Of a stretch of DNA of 64,000 bases, positions 15,687-24,203 are shown in pieces. How positions within the stretch are numbered: position 1 is the first letter of the stretch; each line of letters opens with the position of its first letter. The notes below the pieces were generated by a model that was not told the DNA's origin, did no database searches, and saw nothing but the letters and a program-made list of their open reading frames with translations. Origin of the DNA: Winogradskyella sp. (GTDB taxonomy: Bacteria; Bacteroidota; Bacteroidia; Flavobacteriales; Flavobacteriaceae); NCBI GenBank assembly GCA_028383925.1, contig JAOEWO010000001.1, positions 163,629-227,628 of the forward strand. Reading direction: 5' to 3'. A program made the translations under genes and the position numbers.

Positions 15687-15814
15687 GTGTTTATAAACAC
15701 TTATAATGAACGTAAGTTTCAAACTTAAAAATTATGAATAAGTAAGCCGTTATAAGTTATGCATACTTATTAGCAATTATTAACTTTAGAGCTGAATAAA
15801 TAAGATAATTTATT

Positions 15815-16249
15815 ATGAAAATATCTATAGGAAATGACCATGCAGGACCAGATTATAAAACTGCTGTTGTAAAACATTTAGAATCTAAAGGGCATACTAT
15901 AACTAATTATGGAACCGATACGTTTGATAGTGTCGATTATCCAGACTTTGTACATCCTGTTGCTAAAGATGTTAATGATAATAAAGTAGATTTTGGTATA
16001 CTAATTTGTGGTAGTGCAAATGGTGTAGCTATGACGGCTAATAAATACCAAGGTGTTAGAGCTGGTGTATGTTGGACGAGCGAAATTACTGAATTAACAC
16101 GTTTACATAATAATGCTAATATTATTTGTATTCCGGCGCGTTTTACATCTATTCCTCAGGCTTTAAAAATGGTAGACACGTTTTTAGAAACTAAGTTTGA
16201 AGGTGGTCGTCATCAAAACCGTGTAGATAAGATTTCTTTATCTTGTTAA
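15815..16249 (+). CDS. rpiB: Ribose-5-phosphate isomerase B
   Basis: 144 residues. Interconverts ribose 5-phosphate and ribulose 5-phosphate in the pentose phosphate pathway. Signature parts: IGNDHAGPDYK at the N-terminus, DYPDFVHPVA near residue 48, the active-site Cys in ILICGSANGVAMTANK (about residue 69), and RLHNNANIICIPAR. It ends with the family GGRHQNRVDKI element. It is divergent from rnr across the large non-coding gap, followed 36 bp later by an acetyltransferase gene. LacAB-type isomerases are relatives, but the context of a single short gene favours RpiB. Confidence 0.93.
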   Translation: MKISIGNDHAGPDYKTAVVKHLESKGHTITNYGTDTFDSVDYPDFVHPVAKDVNDNKVDFGILICGSANGVAMTANKYQGVRAGVCWTSEITELTRLHNNANIICIPARFTSIPQALKMVDTFLETKFEGGRHQNRVDKISLSC

Positions 16250-16285
16250 AGCACAAGTTAACTACGATCTGTTAAACTATAGCGT

Positions 16286-16729
16286 ATGTTAGAAATTAAA
16301 GTAAAAACATTTAAAGAATTAACCTTAACAGAACTTTATAACATACTTATGTTAAGGAGTGAAGTTTTTGTGGTTGAGCAAGATTGTGTGTACCAAGATA
16401 TTGATGGAAAAGACCAAAAAGCACTTCATGTTTTAGGTTATAATAGCGATCAACTTGTGGCTTACACTCGGCTTTTTAAACCAGGCGATTATTTTAATGA
16501 AGCTAGTATAGGTAGAGTAGTAGTGGCACAAAACCAAAGGCAACATAAATTTGGTTACGCTATAATGAAGGCTTCTATAGATACTATTAATACACATTAT
16601 AATGAAACGAAAATAAAAATTTCTGCCCAAATGTATCTTAAACGTTTTTATAATAATCTTGAGTTTATAGAAGTAGGTGAGCAGTACCTTGAAGATAATA
16701 TACCACACATTGCGATGTTAAAGTCTTAA
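16286..16729 (+). CDS. GNAT acetyltransferase, ElaA type
   Basis: 147 residues. ElaA-like features are LRSEVFVVEQDCVYQDIDGK near the N-terminus, YTRLFKPG, and IGRVVVAQNQRQHKFGYAIM, which covers the acetyl-CoA-binding region. The classic Q/RxxGxG/A loop is changed to RQHKFGYA. ISAQMYLKRFYNNLEF and YLEDNIPHI follow at the end. ElaA proteins are predicted N-acetyltransferases whose substrate is not established. The stop overlaps the stop of the convergent OmpA-type gene in a shared TTAA (16726-16729). Confidence 0.88.
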   Translation: MLEIKVKTFKELTLTELYNILMLRSEVFVVEQDCVYQDIDGKDQKALHVLGYNSDQLVAYTRLFKPGDYFNEASIGRVVVAQNQRQHKFGYAIMKASIDTINTHYNETKIKISAQMYLKRFYNNLEFIEVGEQYLEDNIPHIAMLKS

Positions 16730-17562
16730 TCTTTATATATTTTAGTAACTAAAATTTCTACACGCCTGTCGAGTTCTGGTTCACCACCAAGCGGAAATTT
16801 TCGTCTGTTACCTACAAACTTCATTCTAAAGCGACTTACTCCTTTTTTAGCTAAATAATCGTAAACATATTTAGCTCTAGCTACAGATAAATTACGTTTT
16901 TTAGTCTTACGATCCATAGCATCTCTTTCTCCGTGTGTGCAGCAAACATGCCCTTCAATAGTAAAATAAACATCTTTACGATCTGCTAATATTTTTGCAA
17001 TTGTATCTAAAACATTTTTAGAATCTTTAGTAAGATAGCTGTAACCTGTTCTAAATAAGATATTTTCTAACTGAATTTTATCACCCTCTTTTAATTCACC
17101 TTTTAATAAATCTTCAGTAGTAGGTTTTTTTGGTTTTTTTACATCTTTAGGTCTTGGTGGGTTAAAAGGCTCTACAATAATTTCAACTTTTCTATTAAGT
17201 CCTCTTATTTTATTTAGATCATCTTCACGTATAATATTAACTAGTATTTCACCCTTACCATCTACATTGGTAATTAAAGATTCGTCAATTTCATTATTAG
17301 AGAATACAGATTTTATTTGATCTGCACGCTGTTGAGAGAGTAGTAGGTTATAAGAGTCACTACCTCTGTCATCACAAAAGCCATAAATAGAAATTTTTTC
17401 TATATCTAAATTTTCAATCTGAGACAAAAATAAGAGAAGTCGGCTGTGCTCAGTTTCAGGAATATCGTATTTATCAGTATCAAAATATACTTCATGTTTA
17501 ACGGCCTGCTGTGTAAAAGCAAGCTGAAAACTAAAACATAATAGAAGTAATACAGATTTCAT
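16726..17562 (-). CDS. Exported protein with two OmpA-like peptidoglycan-binding domains
   Basis: 278 residues. A signal peptide (MKSVLLLLCFSFQLAFTQ) is followed by two OmpA_C-like domains. The first is at about 22-125 (VYFDTDKYDIPETE through RKVEIIVEP). A proline/lysine linker (PPRPKDVKKPKKPT) joins it to the second at about 160-275 (ILFRTGYSYLTKDSKN through DRRVEILV). There is no barrel and no lipobox, so it is probably a soluble periplasmic protein touching peptidoglycan. A near-consensus promoter lies upstream inside the protease gene end. The second domain contains an unusual GHVCCTHGERD loop with two Cys. Confidence 0.85.
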   Translation of the reverse strand: MKSVLLLLCFSFQLAFTQQAVKHEVYFDTDKYDIPETEHSRLLLFLSQIENLDIEKISIYGFCDDRGSDSYNLLLSQQRADQIKSVFSNNEIDESLITNVDGKGEILVNIIREDDLNKIRGLNRKVEIIVEPFNPPRPKDVKKPKKPTTEDLLKGELKEGDKIQLENILFRTGYSYLTKDSKNVLDTIAKILADRKDVYFTIEGHVCCTHGERDAMDRKTKKRNLSVARAKYVYDYLAKKGVSRFRMKFVGNRRKFPLGGEPELDRRVEILVTKIYKD

Positions 17563-17604
17563 ATAAATACAATTTAAAGGGCATTGTTATAAATTATATA
17601 ATGC

Positions 17605-17636
17605 TAAATATAGATAATTTTAAGTATTATTTCAAA
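17605..17636 (-). promoter_or_regulatory. Promoter for the double-OmpA gene
   Basis: On the minus strand TTTG (17636-17633), 20 bp, then TATATTTA (17612-17605), one mismatch from TANNTTTG. The start would be near 17598, about 36 nt before the ATG. The -33 box lies in the last codons of the protease gene. Confidence 0.5.
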
Positions 17637-19261
17637 ATACCTGCGTATTGAGACGGATTATTAAGTATTGAAAGCGCATCTTTAATTTCGGTATTGTTAG
17701 CTGTAAAGTACGTATATAAACCTTCGCTGTAGAAATAGCGCTTAATTATTTCGTTAGTTATTAAGATTTCTAGTTGTGTTTTATTTTTATTAATAGCACT
17801 GGTTTTATAATCTTGTAAGGCTGTTATAAGTTTTGTGTATTCTGTATTAATTTCGTTGTTTAATTCTTCTTCTTTTGCAACTTCAATAGCTATATTAAAG
17901 GCTTGTTCTGTTTTAGTTTCAAAATTAAAATTGGTTGTTTTTAAGTAGTTTTTAAAATTTTTAAAGTCAGAATCAGATAGTTTAAAAGTTTCTAAATTGT
18001 TTACTTTATTTTTATAGTAATAGGCTGTTGCGTAGTTAAAAATTAAATTTTCGTTTATAATAGCTTTTGTAATTGGCGTTTGTTTTGATAAGGCAATTTC
18101 TACATCTGGTTGTACACCACCACCATCAAAGACAGCTCTACCATTTTTGGTTTTAAAGGCATTATAATTTTCTTTTTTAGTACGTGTTGCTTTTCCGTTT
18201 TTATCTCTATTCCAATAATCTAATGCCTGTATACAACGGCCAGAAGGTGTGTAATATCTAGAAATAGTTATTTTCATTTGTGTACCGTAGATTAAGGGTT
18301 TTGGGCGTTGTACCAAACCTTTACCAAAGCTTCTTGCCCCAACCACCACAGCACGGTCCATGTCTTGTAACGCACCAGAAACAATCTCACTAGCAGAAGC
18401 ACTACTACCATCTATTAAAACAACTAAAGGAATTTGTGTATCTACAGCTTCACGTTGCGTATAATACGTTTTATTGTATTTTTTAACTTTAGATTTTGTG
18501 GTAACCACAAGCTGATCTTTTGGTACAAAAATGTTAGTTACGTTTACAGCTTCGCTAAGTAAACCACCAGGATTTCCTCTTAGATCTAATATAAGTTGTG
18601 TTGCTCCTTGGTTCTTTAATGCTTTAATTGCACTAATTGTTTCTACTGATGCTTTAGTATTAAATTTTCTAAGTACAACATAGCCTGTTTTGTCATCTAC
18701 CATGGCGTAATACGGCACGGCTTTAATTTCTAACGATGCTCTTACAATTTTAGCTGTGTTAGTTTTATTTTGTCTTTTGTAGGTTACTGTAACTTCTGTA
18801 CCAGCAGCACCTTGTAGTAAATTTGCAGCATCATCTTTAAAATCTGCGACTATAATATTATCTACTTTAATAATTTCATCTCCTGCTTTTAAGCCCGCTT
18901 TATCAGCTGCATAGTCTTTGTAAGGCTCAACAATTACTAATTTATCTTTTAGAGTTAATACGCTTGCACCAATACCTGTATAATCGCCTGCATTATTAAT
19001 TCTAGAGGCTTCTACGTCTTGTTCATTATAAAATTGAGTGTAGGGGTCTAAATCGTTTAACATGCTTTTAATGGCGGTATCCATTAAATCTCCAGGATTA
19101 GTATCATCTACATAATTCATGTTAATTTCTTTAAATAGTGTGGTAAATATTTCTATTTGTTTTGCTATTTCAAAAAAATTATTTTTAAAAGCTGTGGTAC
19201 TAAACAATATAATGACAGCGATTACAGGAAAGACTATTTTTTTATGTAGAATTTTTTTCAT
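17627..19261 (-). CDS. S41 family C-terminal processing peptidase
   Basis: 544 residues. One N-terminal hydrophobic segment (IVFPVIAVIILFSTTAF) anchors or exports it. A helical cap region is followed by a PDZ domain (about 85-170, AGLKAGDEIIKVDNIIV). The S41 core has the catalytic Ser in IDGSSASASEIVSGALQD (about residue 286) and Lys in GARSFGKGLVQ. A long helical C-terminal region resembles other Bacteroidota tail-specific proteases. It would cleave exported proteins in the periplasm. Its ATG overlaps the rnpA stop by 4 bp (ATGA), indicating translational coupling. Confidence 0.93.
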   Translation of the reverse strand: MKKILHKKIVFPVIAVIILFSTTAFKNNFFEIAKQIEIFTTLFKEINMNYVDDTNPGDLMDTAIKSMLNDLDPYTQFYNEQDVEASRINNAGDYTGIGASVLTLKDKLVIVEPYKDYAADKAGLKAGDEIIKVDNIIVADFKDDAANLLQGAAGTEVTVTYKRQNKTNTAKIVRASLEIKAVPYYAMVDDKTGYVVLRKFNTKASVETISAIKALKNQGATQLILDLRGNPGGLLSEAVNVTNIFVPKDQLVVTTKSKVKKYNKTYYTQREAVDTQIPLVVLIDGSSASASEIVSGALQDMDRAVVVGARSFGKGLVQRPKPLIYGTQMKITISRYYTPSGRCIQALDYWNRDKNGKATRTKKENYNAFKTKNGRAVFDGGGVQPDVEIALSKQTPITKAIINENLIFNYATAYYYKNKVNNLETFKLSDSDFKNFKNYLKTTNFNFETKTEQAFNIAIEVAKEEELNNEINTEYTKLITALQDYKTSAINKNKTQLEILITNEIIKRYFYSEGLYTYFTANNTEIKDALSILNNPSQYAGILK

Positions 19262-19635
19262 GTTTGAGATGTTTTGGCAATAAATTTTTCGAATAACGAT
19301 TTCATATTCGTGTTTAATTTATCAAAAGTTGTTACCTCTTTACTAAGGTACAAAATCATAAACGTATAAGATGCTGAACTATTGTTAAAATACAATGGTT
19401 TGTTTAATCTGTAAGCTTCTCTTAGTAGGCGTTTTATTCGGTTTCTAGAAACGGCAGTCTTATGAAGTCGTTTACTAACAGAAACGCCTGTTTTTAGCGT
19501 ACTGCCATCTTCAAAATTCGTTTTAAGATAAATAAGTTTTAGCGGAAATGCCGTTACCGCTTTCCCCTCAGTAAAAAGTTGCTCTATATCCTTTTTACTT
19601 TTTAATTTATCTTTTTTTGAATAGCTGAAGTTCAT
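19258..19635 (-). CDS. rnpA: Ribonuclease P protein component
   Basis: 125 residues from MNFSYSKKDKLKSKK (ATG 19633-19635; an adjoining ATG at 19636-19638 is equally possible, and a longer frame reaches 19659). RnpA binds RNase P RNA and matures tRNA 5-prime ends. Conserved features are the basic N-terminal region, VSVSKRLHKTAVSRNRIKRL with the RNR motif, and LLREAYRL. In most bacteria rnpA follows rpmH near dnaA and yidC; here it is separated from them and coupled to a processing protease. Confidence 0.94.
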   Translation of the reverse strand: MNFSYSKKDKLKSKKDIEQLFTEGKAVTAFPLKLIYLKTNFEDGSTLKTGVSVSKRLHKTAVSRNRIKRLLREAYRLNKPLYFNNSSASYTFMILYLSKEVTTFDKLNTNMKSLFEKFIAKTSQT

Positions 19636-19669
19636 CATTAATTTAGTGTGTAAACACATATAGAAACGA

Positions 19670-19789
19670 CTGTATAAAAAGTAATATTCTCTGTCGTTTT
19701 ACCCATAGTTTTAAAAATTAAACACTGAATTACAATGCGTTTAACTATGTTTAATACAACAGATTTAAAGAATTATACCTTTTATACAG
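19670..19789. other. Nested inverted repeats between the M1 peptidase gene and rnpA
   Basis: Outer arms 19670-19679 (CTGTATAAAA) and 19780-19789 are perfect reverse complements. Inside them, TTAAAC (19718-19723) pairs with GTTTAA (19739-19744), and CATAG (19704-19708) pairs with CTATG (19745-19749). The whole could fold as a roughly 120-nt structure on either strand. No gene overlaps it. It could be a terminator/leader combination for the flanking minus-strand genes or a small RNA. Confidence 0.4.
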
Positions 19790-19817
19790 CCGCTTACTAA
19801 AATTATGTTGTGAGCGT

Positions 19818-21620
19818 TTACTCTTTTGTAAACGTATTATTATCTCGTTTTACATCTGCCATCATTTGTGAGGCATCAATTTCTACAGATTTAACTGCTT
19901 TAGTTGTCTCAAAACTGTATGTTGGCATTGCCCAAGCCCAATCTGCAATTACTGTAGCTAAGGTTGGTTTTTCTCCACGCATCATTTGTAACGGAATGTA
20001 AAAATCTTCTGTTGTACCATCTGTATAAGTTACTAAAAGATCTATTGGTATTGGCATTAAACCAATACGCTCTAAAGTAATAGTGTTTTGTTCAACAGAT
20101 TTTACAGCATAGTCAATAGTATTTGTGGTTTGTGCAAAATCAATTAAATACCAGTCTAATTCAAAGTCTGTTATACGTTCAGCTGTTCTTACAATATCTA
20201 AAGGTTTAGGATGTTTAAAGGCAAAATCTTCAAAGTATTTTTTGATGGTTTTGTTTAAGTTATCTTCTCCAATAATGTAACCTAATTGTGCTATAAATAC
20301 AGCCCCTTTACTGTAGGCTGCGGCACCATAGGCCTGATTGTATGTATAACGGTCTGCATGCGTTGTTAATGGTTGCTCTACACCAGACGTTGCTAAAGCT
20401 ATATAACCTCTGTAAGAACCAGTTAATGGGTTTTCTCTCTTTTCTTCTCTAAGTGCATTCATTGCTAAAGTAGAAATATAACTTGTAAAACCTTCATCCA
20501 TCCACTCGTGCTTAGCTTCGTTTGTAGCTAATAAAAACTGAAACCAAGTGTGTGCTAACTCGTGAGCTGTTACACCTAACAAACTACCGTAACTACGTTG
20601 ACCTGTAATTAAGGTAGACATGGCATATTCCATACCACCATCACCACCTTGTATTACCGAATATTGGTCGTAAGGGTATTTACCAACATTTTCGCTAAAA
20701 AACTCCATAAGTTTAGCGGTATCTGGTTGTAGTTTTTTCCAGCTATTTAGATATTTTTGTTCTAAATCTTTTTTATAGTAGAAGTTTAATAGTGGTCCGT
20801 TAGGGACTTGAAACGTATCGTGAATAAAATCAGGGTCTGCAGCCCAAGTAAAATCGTGTACTTTAGGGGCTTTATAGTGTAATGTCTTTTTTCCTTTTTT
20901 AGCTTTTTCTTCACTTTGAAGATAACCTGTACCACCAACAACATAGTCTTTATCTATGGTTAGTTTTATATCAAAATCTCCCCAAACACTATGAAATTCT
21001 CTTCCAATATAAGGGTCTGCATGCCAGCCTTCAAAATCGTATTCTGCCATTTTAGGGTACCATTGCGTCATAGATAAAGCTACACCTTCTTTATTGTCTC
21101 TACCAGAACGTCTAATTTGTTTTGGTACCTGAGCGTTAAAAACCATGTCAAACGTTACTTTTTCTCCGGGCTGAATTGGTTGTGCCAGTTTTACTTCTAA
21201 AACCGTACCTACAGTTTCGTAAGAAATAGTAGTTCCGTTTTGTTTTAAAGAATTTACTTTAATGTAACCAATTTCGTTAGGTGCAAGTTTGCTTATACGG
21301 TCACCAACTCTAGGATCTGGATCTTGTATGGTACGCGAACGTACATCCATTTCGCTTCCAGGCTGAAACGCATTAAAATACAAGTGATAATACACACGGT
21401 TTAATACATCTGGCGAGTTATTTGTATAGACCAATTTCTGTACGCCGTTATATTGATATGAATTAACATCCATATCAATTTCCATAGAGTAATCTACGTG
21501 CTGTTGCCAATAACCGTTAGGTTTTACATCAACTTTTTTGTCATTTTGAAGTCCTTTTTCTGTTGCACTACAAGAGAATACAAAAGCAACTAATGCTATA
21601 TTTAATAATAATTTTTTCAT
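19818..21620 (-). CDS. M1 family zinc metallopeptidase, lipoprotein
   Basis: 600 residues. Lipobox-like end of signal peptide LVAFVFSCSA (Cys near residue 17). The M1 N-terminal beta domain contains YQYNGVQKLVYTNNSPDVLNRVY-type strands. The catalytic part has GGMEYAM (the GxMEN-type substrate motif) and HELAHTWFQF, followed 18 residues later by Glu in MDEGFTSY, which completes the zinc site HExxH-X18-E. The C-terminal part ends KSVEIDASQM. Likely a cell-envelope aminopeptidase. The S8 peptidase gene lies only 2 bp upstream, so the two are probably co-transcribed. Confidence 0.93.
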   Translation of the reverse strand: MKKLLLNIALVAFVFSCSATEKGLQNDKKVDVKPNGYWQQHVDYSMEIDMDVNSYQYNGVQKLVYTNNSPDVLNRVYYHLYFNAFQPGSEMDVRSRTIQDPDPRVGDRISKLAPNEIGYIKVNSLKQNGTTISYETVGTVLEVKLAQPIQPGEKVTFDMVFNAQVPKQIRRSGRDNKEGVALSMTQWYPKMAEYDFEGWHADPYIGREFHSVWGDFDIKLTIDKDYVVGGTGYLQSEEKAKKGKKTLHYKAPKVHDFTWAADPDFIHDTFQVPNGPLLNFYYKKDLEQKYLNSWKKLQPDTAKLMEFFSENVGKYPYDQYSVIQGGDGGMEYAMSTLITGQRSYGSLLGVTAHELAHTWFQFLLATNEAKHEWMDEGFTSYISTLAMNALREEKRENPLTGSYRGYIALATSGVEQPLTTHADRYTYNQAYGAAAYSKGAVFIAQLGYIIGEDNLNKTIKKYFEDFAFKHPKPLDIVRTAERITDFELDWYLIDFAQTTNTIDYAVKSVEQNTITLERIGLMPIPIDLLVTYTDGTTEDFYIPLQMMRGEKPTLATVIADWAWAMPTYSFETTKAVKSVEIDASQMMADVKRDNNTFTKE

Positions 21621-21622
21621 TT

Positions 21623-23215
21623 TTATTTAATTTTTGAAGCCATAATTAAAGCGTTATAAGCATTGGCTATTTTACCAGATTTAGATAAATCTGAAAATGG
21701 TGCAATATTAGAAGCGTCACCACCAACGACTACTTTTGTGTTTAATGGTAAGCCCGAATCTAAAATAACTTGTTTTACTTGTGCAGCTGTTAAGTTAGGA
21801 TATTGTGAGCGTACTAATGCTACAATACCAGCTACACCTGGTGCAGCCATAGAAGTTCCTCCTTTAGAGTCGTATTCGTTTTCTGGTGTTGTAGAGTAAA
21901 TTTCAGAACCTGGTGCAAAAATATCAACATTTTGTTTTCCGTAATTAGAAAACCCAGAAACCATTTTAGAACCATATTTTGGTGCTAAAGAACCAACTCT
22001 AATATATGTATTAGATACTTCTACGTAGTTAACATTATCATCAGGAAAATTAGGCTCTACATCTACATTTTCACTAGAGTTACCAGCGGCATGTACAAAT
22101 ATCACATCATTATCAGACGCATATTTAATTGCGTCTCTTACCCATTCTGCGTGTGGTGAAAACGATTTACCAAAACTTCCGTTAATTACTGATGCACCAT
22201 TATCTACAGCGTAACGAATAGCCAATGCAATGTCTTTATCATACTCATCACCATTAGGTACGGCTCTAATAGACATAATTTCTACATTATTAGCAACACC
22301 GTTTGCTCCTTTACCGTTGTTGCGTTCTGCAGCAATAATACCAGCAACGTGTGTGCCATGAGATTCAGACTTCTTTACTGGTTTTACATTACCGTTTCCG
22401 TAACCAGTATCAGAAATATCGTTAATATCATCTCCAGTTTTACGGCCAGAAAAGTCTTTATTTAAATTGGTGTTTAGACGTTCTGCAAATTGAGTTGCGT
22501 ATTCTGTAACATCTTCTAAAGTAAGACCTCTGTCATATAAAAATAACTGCACATTTTTTGCTTGGCTAAGCGCTTCGTCATCAGACTTAATTTTAATAAC
22601 GTCTTCTTTAGTGTAGTCTTCTTTTCCGAAGTGTTTTTTTAAAGCTGCTTTTGCAGGTATAATTTGCTGAAGTAAACCATCAATATTTTGTTTGGTTTGA
22701 AGCGTTTCTTGTGTTTCTTTTTCTAATAATGCTTTTGCTTCTTCAAATCTAGGGTTAGAAGTGTCACCACTAGCAAGAAGTCTTACATATTCTAGTTGCT
22801 CATCGTAAGTATCACCTAAAAAATTCCAACCATTAATGTCATCAATGTAACCATTGTTATCATCATCTTTACCGTTATTAGGAATCTCACCTTTGTTAGT
22901 CCAAAGCACTCCGTCTAAATCTTCGTGGTCTATATCTATACCAGAGTCAATAACAGCAACAATAACTTTCTTTCCTTTTTTTCCTTTAATTATTTCGGCG
23001 TAAGCTCTGTCTACAGCCATACCTGGAATGGTATCATTTTGAAGATCTAAATGACCCCAATTATTTTTTTCAGCTTCTGTTAATTCTGTTATTTTTAAAG
23101 GAGACGTATCAATGTTCTCAATAGGTGTTGTAATTATGTCTGCTGTTGCACCACAACCTAAAAATAAGGTTGCTGAAATTCCTAAATAACCAATTAGTCT
23201 GTAATTAAGTTTCAT
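21623..23215 (-). CDS. S8 subtilisin-like serine peptidase, lipoprotein
   Basis: 530 residues. Signal peptide with lipobox (GISATLFLGCGA). The catalytic triad is visible: Asp in VAVIDSGIDIDHEDL (about residue 85), His in SHGTHVAGIIAAERN and Ser in GTSMAAPGVAG. Between Asp and His lies a Ca-binding-like stretch, NGKDDDNNGYIDDINGW, and an insertion of about 100 residues of helical, charged sequence (residues about 140-270). That insertion is typical of a Bacteroidota S8 subgroup. No T9SS tail. It shares an operon with the M1 peptidase; both would digest peptides at the cell surface or in the periplasm. Confidence 0.93.
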   Translation of the reverse strand: MKLNYRLIGYLGISATLFLGCGATADIITTPIENIDTSPLKITELTEAEKNNWGHLDLQNDTIPGMAVDRAYAEIIKGKKGKKVIVAVIDSGIDIDHEDLDGVLWTNKGEIPNNGKDDDNNGYIDDINGWNFLGDTYDEQLEYVRLLASGDTSNPRFEEAKALLEKETQETLQTKQNIDGLLQQIIPAKAALKKHFGKEDYTKEDVIKIKSDDEALSQAKNVQLFLYDRGLTLEDVTEYATQFAERLNTNLNKDFSGRKTGDDINDISDTGYGNGNVKPVKKSESHGTHVAGIIAAERNNGKGANGVANNVEIMSIRAVPNGDEYDKDIALAIRYAVDNGASVINGSFGKSFSPHAEWVRDAIKYASDNDVIFVHAAGNSSENVDVEPNFPDDNVNYVEVSNTYIRVGSLAPKYGSKMVSGFSNYGKQNVDIFAPGSEIYSTTPENEYDSKGGTSMAAPGVAGIVALVRSQYPNLTAAQVKQVILDSGLPLNTKVVVGGDASNIAPFSDLSKSGKIANAYNALIMASKIK

Positions 23216-23232
23216 ATTAGATTAGTGTTTGT

Positions 23233-24093
23233 TTAATTAAATATTGTGTTACATGTATATGTTTCGTTAAGTCGAACACCTTTTTCTGTATGCTTTACGG
23301 TAATAATTTCGTTGTGAGCATCGTGTTCTAAAAACAGATAATAATTGTTATCTGCTGCGAGTTTCAAAAATAACTCTTTTTCGTCTAGTGTTAGCAAGGG
23401 TCTTGTATCGTAACCCATAACAAAAGGTATTGGTAAGTGTCCTGCTGTTGGTAAAAGATCTGCCATAAAACAAATGGTATTTCCTTTGTAATTTATCATC
23501 GGAATCATTTGCTTCTCGGTATGTCCATTTGCATAGAAAATATCAAAACCTAGGGCAGAATTTTTTAAAATATGTTGCTCTGGTACGGCTGTAAATTTTA
23601 GCTGACCACTTTCTTCCATGGGCAAAATATTTTCTTTTAAAAAAGAAGCAACCTCTCTACGGTTGGGTTCTATAGCCCATTGCCAATGGTTTTTGTTACT
23701 CCAAAAATGTGCGTTTTTAAAAGCAGTTTCGTAACCTGTTTTGTCTTTGTTCCATTGTACACTACCACCACAATGATCAAAATGCAGGTGAGTCATAAAC
23801 ACATCTGTAATATCATTGCGATGAAAACCGTGAGCGGCAAGAGAAGTGTCTAAAGTATTATTTCCCCAAAGAAAATAATAGCCATAAAACTTATCGCTCT
23901 GCTTGTTGCCCATACCAGTGTCTATTAAAATAAGGCGATTGCCGTCTTCAATAAGCAAACAGCGTGCCGCAATATCTATCATGTTATTGCTATCTGCTGG
24001 GTTTGTTCTGGTCCATAAAGATTTTGGCACAACACCAAACATGGCTCCACCATCGAGTTTAAAATTACCTGCGTTTATTGGGTATAGTTTCAT
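23233..24093 (-). CDS. MBL-fold metallo-hydrolase
   Basis: 286 residues. The metallo-beta-lactamase motif is THLHFDHCGG near residue 107, with IDTGMGNK before it, further metal-ligand candidates in YANGHTEKQ and FMADLLPTAGH, and LFLEHDAHNEI near the end. No signal peptide, so cytoplasmic. It resembles the quinolactonase/AhlD-like branch of MBL enzymes, but the substrate cannot be fixed. It is divergent from the APC transporter gene. On its own strand a TTAATTTG box sits 19 bp behind TTTA, a weak promoter. Confidence 0.88.
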   Translation of the reverse strand: MKLYPINAGNFKLDGGAMFGVVPKSLWTRTNPADSNNMIDIAARCLLIEDGNRLILIDTGMGNKQSDKFYGYYFLWGNNTLDTSLAAHGFHRNDITDVFMTHLHFDHCGGSVQWNKDKTGYETAFKNAHFWSNKNHWQWAIEPNRREVASFLKENILPMEESGQLKFTAVPEQHILKNSALGFDIFYANGHTEKQMIPMINYKGNTICFMADLLPTAGHLPIPFVMGYDTRPLLTLDEKELFLKLAADNNYYLFLEHDAHNEIITVKHTEKGVRLNETYTCNTIFN

Positions 24094-24156
24094 AAGAGAT
24101 GCAAATTAAGAAAATAGGCGCAATTAGATAAATTCCTTTAGATTTTATTAAGACAT

Positions 24157-24186
24157 TTTGCATTGTTAAAAAAATGCCTACTTTCG
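24157..24186 (+). promoter_or_regulatory. Promoter for the APC transporter gene
   Basis: TTTG at 24157-24160, 18 bp, then TACTTTCG at 24179-24186 (one mismatch to TANNTTTG). The start codon follows 17 nt after the box. Confidence 0.5.
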
Positions 24187-24203
24187 AATTAAATTAATAG
24201 CAT

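Noticed and set aside
19258-19635. rnpA as proof that oriC is next to it
   Set aside because: rnpA marks oriC in many phyla together with rpmH, dnaA and yidC, none of which is present here. It was not used as evidence for the origin candidate.
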